Assembly (NCBI GenBank): GCA_012862575.1
Contig: BLSF01000143.1
Location: 1 to 34,823, forward strand
Length of the DNA: 34,823 nt
Source of the DNA: Parietichytrium sp. I65-24A
Lineage: Eukaryota > Sar > Bigyra > Thraustochytrida > Thraustochytriidae
Direction: 5' to 3'
The notes under the pieces are model-generated. The model saw nothing but the letters and a program-made list of their open reading frames with translations. It was not told where the DNA came from and ran no database searches. Position numbers and translations under genes: made by a program. Positions within the stretch are counted from its first letter, which is position 1, and each line of letters begins with the position of its first letter. Shown here in pieces: positions 27,205-34,823 of this stretch.

Positions 27205-30200
27205 TTAGTCGAAATCTTCATCGCCGTACTCGTCCTCCTCCTCGGAGTCTGAGTCCACCTTTACGACTGTCTTCTGCGCCGGCTCTTGCTTGCCGGCGCT
27301 CGGTGTTGGCAGTGTCTTGCGGATGCCGACGGACTCAGTTTCCGAGTCGCTCGATGACTCTTCATCAGAGAAAGAGGGCAGAGATGACTTGTCATCTTCA
27401 TCTTCAACTTCACCTCCTTCGTCCACTTCTGTCTCCTTGACCGCCTCTTTTGACTCTTCAGCACTACTTTCCAACTTGACTGGCGAACCAGGCGAGGTAG
27501 GCTCATCGAAGTCCTCATCGGCGTAATCTGCATCCTCTTCGTCTTCCTCTGTTCTTGCAGTCTTCGACTCGGAGTTTGATGCGACGACTTTAGCGTCTTG
27601 GTCACCTCTGGCAGACAGCGTAGCACCCGCCTCAGCAAGCGCATTCATTGGCTCTGGCTCAAAGTCACCTTCTTCTGCATACTCTTCGTCTTCATCTTCA
27701 GCTTCTGACTTGGACTGAGATGTTGATGGCTTTGTATCTTCTCGGGCACAACCTACGCTCGGCACCTTACTTGGTGAGTTCGGTGAAGCTGGCTCAAAGT
27801 CGTCTTCTTCGCCATAGTCATCTGCATCGTCGCTCTCATCGTCCGAGGGAATAAAAGACTGCGGGATCTCCTTGCTCTCCGCAGGAGGTCTTGCAGGGAA
27901 CGCGTTCTCCTCCGAAACAGGTCTCGAAGGCGGGGCAGTTTGAACTGCGCGGCGGCTCTCGACTACCACTTCGCTAAAGTCCTCGTCGTCCTCGTAGTCT
28001 TGTTCTTGCTCATGTTCTTCTTTCGAAGAGATTGGCGAACTCTCCGAGGCTGCCTTATCTGATTGAGTCACGTCGTCGGTCCCTCTCGAATCCATTTTAG
28101 TCCGTATTCCAGCTGAAGTAACGGGCCGCCCATCAGTGCTCTCATTTCCTGTATCGGGGCTTGTGTCCTTCCGTGCAGCTATCGAAGGCTTGGACGTTTC
28201 GGAGGAGGATGTCATACTGGTAATCGCCACTGCTGTTGGCCCCGATAGTTCGACCGAAGAAGCCGGTTCTTTCGGTTTCAAAGCAGGGCTTGGCTGAGCT
28301 GTTTTTGAAGCAGGGGTCGGCTTTGGTTTTGGCTTTGATGTTGTCTCTGCAGGGGCTTTCAAGGCCGTGGCTGGTTTGGACGATGAAACAATCTTTTTCG
28401 GGTTCGACTTCTTTTCAACCGCAGGCTTTGGCTGCGGGACTGGCTTCCTCACAGTGTTGACGGTGACGCTTGGTTTTTGTTGAGACGCAGGCCTACTCTT
28501 CGTCGATTTAATCGGCGAAGGAACCTTTTTGGTTGATCTGCTCGAGGTGCTATGTACTGTCGCGGGCCTCTTCGTCGCGGTCTTCTCCTTCAACTCTTGC
28601 ACAAGCTTGTCAACCGGCAATCCCGGATCATGTAAGTTCAGCTCTTTCGTTGAGTCCATGGGGTTACTCAATTTCCCAGGATTGTGCAGGGGCCTCTTGA
28701 CCACAAAAGTAAGCGATAGCTCACCCCTTTCGTCACACTTGAGCCGAAGGTGCTCCAAAAGGGCCTCCACCAGCGGCTCCGTGTCGCCTGCTTGCAAGAG
28801 GTACTTTGCATGGTGAAGAATGCCCGCCACTTCTGGGCTAGAGATCTTTCTTATCAGCGCAGGAAGCTCAGTGTGGCGCGCATCCTTTGCCTTGAAAACA
28901 AAATCAGACTGTCCTAGTTCCTCCAAATTATTCACAAAGACAGACACGCTGAGCTTTCTTGAACTAAGCATCTTGGTAGTCCCGTACACCTTGCTCCATT
29001 TACTCTTGCTTCCACTCAACAGCTCCTCGTGCCCTTGCAGCTCAATTCGTAGCACCGGCTGCTGGTGAATCTTCACATGGCTCACAAGTTTCTTGCATTG
29101 CAATTTTAACTCTTCGTGTTTTGATGCGCGGTTCTGAACGGCTTTTGGTACAACTGTCTTGCACTCCGCAGAGGTGCTTGGCTCATAGCACTTGATGATC
29201 ACAGATCCTCGCGGTCGCGTCCCCAGAAAAAAGGACAAGACATATATACTCGAACCGTGGTCCAAGTTTGTTGTGTAGACCATAGGCCCTACAATAGCCT
29301 CCGAAGAATCCGTGGCTTCTTCCTTCGGGGAGCTTGGAGATGCCGCTTCCTCGGCGAAATCATCCCCGTACTCGTCTTCGTCATCGTCCTCCGCGGTACC
29401 TAAGCCTGCGGTTTTTTCCATTCCAGGCTGAGAAGAGCTCGCGGAAGCTTTCGCACTTGCGACAACGCTGAAAGACGACTCTGGAACTCTCTGAATATCT
29501 GCAAGTAGTCTCCGGTTCGTTGGCTTTGCTGCAACGGTGTTGATCACCCACGCACACAGCGCGCCAAGGGCAGGGTGCAATTGATTCATGTGTGGTGGTG
29601 AGAATCTCGTGTCGCTCAAGAACGGCGACAGAAACTCTAATTTAGCCAAAGGAAGCCATTTAGACTTGAAATCCTTTATGGAAAAGAAGAGAGCCTGGCC
29701 TTGCCCTGTCATGAACGACTCTCGCAATACCTCCCACCTCAGTATTGAAGGCACCGTGTCTCCGGGCGAAAGCAAGATCAATACTGCCGCGGCAACTAGA
29801 GAAACATCTTTCACAGCCAAATTGTCCGCTGACGCAAGGTCCAGAATGCCCGCCGAACTAAGTTCGAATGTGTTGTTGCAATTGTCTGGCGCGGAGATCG
29901 TGGAGTTTCGGCAGAAGGAAAACCCCGGGGCTCTGATTTGAATTGACTGAGTGATTGGAGCAAGCTGAAACGGCGCAGATGCCGTGCGTTTCGGAGTTCG
30001 GGAAGGAAGTGGACTTTGACTCAGTGACACATGGAAGCAAGATTGTGGGCGATACACGGATTCAAGCGCATCCAGCTTCCATGGGACATCAGCATTTGTC
30101 TTGCTCGATTTCTTCCTCTTGCCAACTTTAAGCTTTGCGAGCTTTTTCTCACTGTTTGGCGCGCTCTTAGGCCTACTTGACTGCGTGCCGTTCGTCTCTG

Positions 30201-31441
30201 TTGACTGAATTTCTTCAAATGACTTTGGGAGACCCCAGCTAGAAGCCACCATCTTGACTTGATCTTTTGCTTCCTCTTTCCATTTTTCTAGAACTGCTTG
30301 CGCATCTCCGCTATCGACCTGAGACTCCTCGCCTCCATTGTCCGTACTCCCGTTCGATGTTTGGCCCATCGCCCCTTTAACAGCTCGAACGTTGCTCAGT
30401 CGAATCTCTCGGATTAGAATCCGCTCTGCCTGCACGATGACCTCCTCTTGCAAGGCAGCTTCTTCCAAGGTTGGTGACTTTGGGCTTGTTGGCTCGTTCT
30501 CAGCAGAGTTTCGTTCTCGATCTTCTATCTCCTGTTTCGCGCCATCGATCTCTTTCGATGCTGCCTGCCTCTCGTCCAACTCGAGATTATGTTCGGCAGA
30601 ATCATCTTGCGGCACGAGGGAATATGGGGACATGAAAGGGTTGTTCAGCATCACCTTGCGGCTTACCCCAAGATTTTTCAGTATTTGCTTCGAGTCAGCA
30701 AGAAAGTTAAGGTCACTCAAAATCTGCAATAGGTAATTTTTGCCTTGAAAGAGGAATATCCGATCCGAATTCCCAAATTTGGACCGCCACTCCTCGATTC
30801 CAGTCACGATTTCCACGCTCCGCTGCCGCAAACCAGCTAGAACGTCGAGCAGCACGGACATTTCCAGCTTGTCGTCGTACTTGACCATATCGCGAGCACG
30901 ATGTAGCAGCTCTTCTCGCTCAATAATTAACTCTGTCACCAGCTTTTGGTGCTCCAAGACGTCATTTACTTGATTGCTCTCAGCACCGCCGTGCGATGCC
31001 ACGCTCTCCTCGGTCCCCAAAAGGCCACTCGAGAGCATGCCAGGGGACATTTGATCTCTCTCTGCTTGGAGCCGCCTGGCCTTCTTCAGCTTCCTATTGA
31101 GCGACTTTCGCAGCGCATGTCTCTCGCCACGCATCTTCTTGAATTCCTTTCCAAAGGACTTGGACTGCGTGATCATGCAGAAAGGGTCTTTGAGAGCGTC
31201 ATAATCTGGTATCGAGCTCGTCACCGAAGCAGAGGTGTTCACCCATTCCACCTGCCACACAAGGTCAAAGCAGAGGAAAAACACAAGAGAACGGAACACG
31301 CGCAATTGGTCAGCTTAGCCTCGCCGAAGCCCTTTCTTCAGACTTTAGCATTCAAAACGCAGATCGAAAACTCACCTCCTTTCTGGGAAACTTTCCTTTC
31401 GCCACATCGCGCTGCCGCCTCGAGGTCGCACCCGCCATCAT
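27205..31441 (-). CDS. Unknown large acidic protein with N-terminal coiled coil and repeated acidic-aromatic motifs
   Basis: Predicted as 31441-31376 joined to 31251-27205 (1370 residues). Exon 1 encodes 22 residues from paired ATGs at 31441 and 31438, with an in-frame TGA just before. The 124-bp intron runs GTGAGT...CAG, phase 0. Without exon 1 the long frame has no ATG at its head. Residues about 45-90 are basic and coiled-coil-like. A following region contains I-E-E-W-R and N-Y-L-L-Q-I-L-S-D-L-N-F-L, a pattern I associate loosely with uncharacterised proteins of flagellates. A more ordered segment lies around 670-900. The C-terminal 450 residues are disordered: Lys/Pro/Ser-rich, then acidic with six (D/E)-Y-x-(D/E)-(D/E)-F-like motifs, several followed by S-P-x-S-P. 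No signal peptide or membrane span. A cytoskeletal or ciliary role is speculation. Confidence 0.75.
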
Positions 31442-31710
31442 TCAGCACCACGCATGCTCCGATTGGCACGCTCTCTCGACTGCCTTCACGCAGCAAGTGC
31501 CAGCCTTCGCAGCGTTATGCTGCTGTTCCCGCGGAGATGGTTGACCTTCCTCACTACTGTTTCAATTGCTCGCAGGCTCTTCAGCTCAGCTCTACCGTAG
31601 CACAACAGCCCTTTCCTTCCGCCTTTCCTATACCGCGGCTTGACTGCGCCTTAGTCGGGGAATCGACTTTCGACTTGGGAAGCGGCAAGGCAATGCAAAT
31701 GCAGTGATGT

Positions 31711-31759
31711 GCAATGCAATGCAATGCAATACAATACAATGCAATGCAATGCAATGCAA
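31711..31759 (-). repeat. GCAAT pentanucleotide array
   Basis: About ten units of gcaat or acaat, 270-318 bases upstream of the predicted start of the 1370-residue protein. In gene direction it reads ATTGC. Confidence 0.95.
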
Positions 31760-32782
31760 GGCAGGGCAGTCGCTGTTGGGTTTCCGCGATGCGCGGTCTC
31801 CGGCTTATCTATCGATCAATCTATCTATTCTCTATCTATGGAGATGGGTCGAGTAGAGTGGAGGAGCTGGATGCCGAGCGGCTTTTTATCAGAATTCAGC
31901 AACGAGAACGAGAACGTGAACGTCGGAATTCGGGTATGCGTATGGAGAATCAAGACGAAATGAGAAACGAGAAACGAGAGGCGAGAGACGAGCCCTTTCA
32001 GTTTCTTCGTGCAGACGAAGATAAATGAATGAATGGATGAATGGAAGGCGACTGACGAAGGTTGTTGCAACCTTCAACCTTGTCGATGGATGGCCGCAGT
32101 CGTTTGCTGCTCTTTTTTTAGCCTGTCAAACGTTGTCGCACTGACTGTGAGGACTAGTATAGTGAAATGCGGCGATCGAAACGACAATTATTCTGAGCTT
32201 TGCTACGCAAGAAGGCAAAGAAGGCGCCAGCCGGTCGTTTCCTCGGGCTGCGATACACAGCAACAAGCTCGAAGTAAATCATGCTTTTTGCCTCTCAGTC
32301 TTCGCTTCTCGTTTGACTGTGAGCCGCTCAGACAGAGCTACCGGATCTATTCAGCGAGCGGTTCGTTGTTCACCAACGTTCTGTTGTTCTTTCGCTTCCT
32401 CCTACTCTGGCTGGCAGAGCCCGTCCCAGGAGGCATTACGCACACTACCATCATCTAAGCACCTGCTAGGCTCTGGTGGTGCTCAAGATCCCAAAGGTGT
32501 GTCCCTATAGTATTCACTAGTACCTAGCCAGTCAACGCTGCAACTTGTCGTATGGAAATAACTAGCGCACAATCAGCGCAAACGGTAGGGTGGTCTAAAG
32601 AACTAATGGATTGCTTATAATTGCTAATGGGCCTGGTGTCTCGGTGTTCTATATGTAGTAGCTAAATAATTCACTAGTCAACAGAAACAGAACAGATCTT
32701 TTCAATCAAAACAAAACCAAAAAAACTTGGCCAAAAAACAAACCGAAAAGTAAAGTAAAAACAGAGTTTCCTCAATCCCTCG

Positions 32783-32822
32783 AGATCAATCAAAGATCAA
32801 AGGTCAACGATCAAAGATCAGA
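32783..32822 (+). repeat. GATCAAAG-type imperfect tandem repeat
   Basis: Four to five units of gatcaa(a)g with period 8-10. It lies about 310-350 bases upstream of the flavoprotein start codon, just after an A-rich tract. Confidence 0.8.
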
Positions 32823-33010
32823 TTAAAAAAAGGGTAAAAAGGTCAATACAGGCAACGAATTCACACCGAGGACCTCAGGGTGCGCCCCTCTTCTCTACAT
32901 TCCCCTCCCCTTCTTCCGCCGTCTCGTCCCTCGTCTCTCTCCTCGACACCTCTTGGTCGCGCGCCGCAACGCCATCGCTTTCGCTTTCGCGCGCGGGGGG
33001 CCGACTGCTG

Positions 33011-33096
33011 CCAATCGCAGTTGCAAATTGCGTATTGCAGATTGCAAAGTACGGATTGCGTTTTGCGTTTTGCGTTTTGCAGATTGTGGTTTGCAG
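33011..33096 (+). repeat. ATTGC / TTTTGC repeats just upstream of flavoprotein start
   Basis: Four ATTGC words and three consecutive gttttgc units lie between 124 and 39 bases before the ATG at 33135. The array also contains one CCAAT (33011). It probably falls in the core promoter or 5' leader. Confidence 0.8.
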
Positions 33097-33134
33097 AAGT
33101 TCAGGTGCTCGAGGCGTGGATAACGGAGTGTGAT

Positions 33135-34712
33135 ATGGCGAACGCGGTGCTGAAGGTGGAAGAGGAGGCGCGAAATGGCAAGAGCGCAGTGGTGATTGGA
33201 GCAGGGCTGGTCGGGGCGTGCACGGCGCACTATCTTTGGAAAGCTGGGTATGATGTGACGGTGCTGGACGAGGGAAATGGGCCTGCGGAAGCCACGAGCT
33301 ATGCCAATGCTGGGAGGTTTTGCCCGACGAGAATCGCGACTTACCCACTGGCGTCCCCCGGAGTGCTCTGGCAGCTGGCGAAATACCCGTTCAAGATGGT
33401 CATGGATCAGATGCAGAAGGGCCAAGGAGACGACGAGCTTCGCAAGCTCAAGGCCACGGCGGATGTACCATCGTCGATCGTTCCCAACTTGCCGCTCATC
33501 GCTTGGGGCCTCTGGTTCTTGCGCAATTGCACCGAGTCCAAGTATGTGGGCAACAATCGCGCCTTCAGACAGATGTCTCATATGTCCAAGGAGGCAACCG
33601 ACGGCCTCATTGAGGAGATCCCGAACGGGAAGAAGGCGATTGCTTACGCTCCTGACAACGTGTGGATATATGGCAACGCACACAGCATTGGAGACGGCAT
33701 TTCATTGGCACAAGCTGCTTCCGTGTCGGGGTACTCGAACTGGCAAGTCCTGGACTGTGAGGAGTGCAAAGCAAGCTACCCCTCCATTTCCAAATTTCTC
33801 GACCGTGTCGCAAAGGCGCCTGGGATGAGCCCAAGTTGTCTTGTTGCTCATGACGACTATTCAGTGGACGCTCACAAATTCACAGTGGAGGTAAGCAACC
33901 TCTCGAAGGGGAAGATCAAATACCTTTTCAACTCTCGTGCTGTCGCTTTAAACCGCAGCGCCCGGAATGAAAGAGAGATAGAGAGCGTGAGCTACGAGTA
34001 TTTACAAGACGATAGCCCAAGTAAGCAAATAAGGGCGGATCACGTTGTGGTGTGCTGCGGGCCGCAAGCACGGGTATTCATGCGAGAAATGTGCGGGGAG
34101 AGCGTTTACATCCAAGGAATGAAGGGCTGTAGCGTGGAGTTGTACGGAGTGAAGAATGGCCCGAAAGTTTCGATCGCCGACTACCTTTGCGGCAGTCTAA
34201 ACTACCAAGCCACCCCGGTCGGCCCTTCGACCTTGCGTCTGATTGGCTTTGCCGACTTTGTTCCCCTGGATGATCTGCCCAAGCCAACGCGGCACAGCAG
34301 CACTGACCCGCTCGGCAAGGTGCTTGCAGAGCCGGACTATCTCGACCGGCTTCTTGAACGCACAAAGATGGTGTTTCCAGACATGACGTGGGAAAAGGCT
34401 CGAGCTCCGTGGTGTGGGCTTCGGCCATTGACTCCCGACGGGCTGCCTCTTATTGGGCGATCAAGTACGTTTGATAACTTGTGGCTCAATGCAGGCCATG
34501 GGTCCATTGGGTGGACCTTTGCGGCTGGAACGGGACTGCTTAGTACCCGCGAAATCCTGAAGGCAGATAATTTTCTCAAGCCGGATTCTAGAATCCAGAC
34601 TGCCTGCCAAAGATATGGCTTCAGCACAGCAGAGGTGTTTTCACCGCAACGATTTCAATGGAGCCGATTCTTTCTGCCGGCCTCCTCAAATGGCCAAGGA
34701 AGCTCGTTTTGA
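33135..34712 (+). CDS. FAD-dependent oxidoreductase, D-amino acid dehydrogenase (DadA)-like
   Basis: 525 residues, intronless. The ATG at 33135 was chosen because the FAD motif follows at the usual distance; the frame is open further upstream but only through repeats. V-I-G-A-G-L-V-G at 20-27 is the dinucleotide-binding loop. A-N-A-G-R-F near 53-58, C-G-L-R-P-L-T-P-D-G-L-P-L-I-G and G-H-G-S-I-G-W-T-F near the C-terminus are signature segments of the DAO superfamily, closest in order and wording to bacterial DadA. Such enzymes oxidise D-amino acids to 2-oxo acids with transfer of electrons to a quinone or other acceptor. The protein is about 90 residues longer than typical DadA, with an unmatched polar tail of about 45 residues. 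No targeting peptide is evident. Substrate and electron acceptor cannot be told; other DAO-family amine oxidations are possible. Confidence 0.88.
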   Translation: MANAVLKVEEEARNGKSAVVIGAGLVGACTAHYLWKAGYDVTVLDEGNGPAEATSYANAGRFCPTRIATYPLASPGVLWQLAKYPFKMVMDQMQKGQGDDELRKLKATADVPSSIVPNLPLIAWGLWFLRNCTESKYVGNNRAFRQMSHMSKEATDGLIEEIPNGKKAIAYAPDNVWIYGNAHSIGDGISLAQAASVSGYSNWQVLDCEECKASYPSISKFLDRVAKAPGMSPSCLVAHDDYSVDAHKFTVEVSNLSKGKIKYLFNSRAVALNRSARNEREIESVSYEYLQDDSPSKQIRADHVVVCCGPQARVFMREMCGESVYIQGMKGCSVELYGVKNGPKVSIADYLCGSLNYQATPVGPSTLRLIGFADFVPLDDLPKPTRHSSTDPLGKVLAEPDYLDRLLERTKMVFPDMTWEKARAPWCGLRPLTPDGLPLIGRSSTFDNLWLNAGHGSIGWTFAAGTGLLSTREILKADNFLKPDSRIQTACQRYGFSTAEVFSPQRFQWSRFFLPASSNGQGSSF

Positions 34713-34823
34713 TCCATCGACCCCTCCAAAAGTCCCGACTCCCCTCGTGAATTCCTGTATGCTAGCGCTATTAAATCCACGAGACTGTCAAAAATGAAAG
34801 CTGCACTGTATTTTTCTACACAC

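Larger units (their letters stand above)
31442..33134. promoter_or_regulatory. Divergent promoter region of the 1370-residue protein and the flavoprotein
   Basis: 1693 bases between two divergent starts. Contains (GCAAT)n at 31711-31759 on the left side. On the right side are an A-rich tract (32700-32760), a gatcaaag-type array (32783-32822) and ATTGC/TTTTGC repeats (33011-33096). An ATG-initiated 141-codon frame at 32033-32458 has a hydrophobic stretch but no recognisable content, so it is not called as a gene. Confidence 0.45.

Noticed and set aside
30946-31707. Plus-strand frame of 253 codons
   Set aside because: Antisense to the N-terminal part of the 1370-residue protein and its promoter. 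No recognisable content.
32033-32458. 141-codon ATG-initiated frame with a hydrophobic stretch
   Set aside because: No domain, no repeat, unremarkable composition, and it sits in a repeat-rich divergent promoter. Transcript evidence would be needed.

Overview
This window looks like nuclear DNA of a unicellular eukaryote, a protist or alga. Genes are spaced about 4 kb apart and carry few, short GT-AG introns (five recognised, 87-145 bp). There is one nuclear-type tRNA gene, three type II membrane proteins that look secretory-pathway resident, and fragments of a non-LTR retroelement. I cannot name the species. A 1370-residue acidic/coiled-coil protein is weakly reminiscent of flagellate lineages, but this is not decisive.

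Layout. 1-1870: 3' end of a non-LTR retrotransposon ORF, a tandem 63-bp repeat, then a second truncated copy of the same 3' end. 2141-3076 (-): small secreted cysteine-rich protein with a hexanucleotide repeat upstream. 3921-4251: a third, decayed retroelement fragment. 5023-5904 (+): epoxide-hydrolase-like alpha/beta hydrolase. 6537-8018 (-): protein made largely of about 20-residue helical repeats. 9244-12529 (+) and 13048-16141 (-): two tail-to-tail paralogous multidomain glycosyltransferases. 17108-17177 (-): tRNA-Gln(CTG). 17414-21848 (-): a type II membrane protein with an acidic stem, a beta-propeller-like region and two aspartyl/asparaginyl beta-hydroxylase modules; its frame breaks at a run of six A. 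22728-26165 (-): single-chain biotin-dependent acyl-CoA carboxylase. 27205-31441 (-): the 1370-residue protein. 33135-34712 (+): D-amino-acid-dehydrogenase-like flavoprotein.

How the genes may relate. The two glycosyltransferases and the hydroxylase protein share a build: short basic N-terminus, one membrane anchor, acidic luminal stem, catalytic modules. They plausibly act in the Golgi/ER on glycans and on Asp/Asn side chains. The carboxylase, hydrolase and flavoprotein are metabolic enzymes with no obvious operon-like relation.

The most interesting structures are: (i) a fused GT13-like + GT77-like + decayed GT77-like architecture in two paralogs whose introns are all at different positions; (ii) a duplicated hydroxylase module ending each time in a P-x-P-G-H-R-F tail; (iii) an apparently undescribed helical repeat; (iv) short tandem repeats upstream of every predicted start codon, five of nine with a CAAT/ATTG core.
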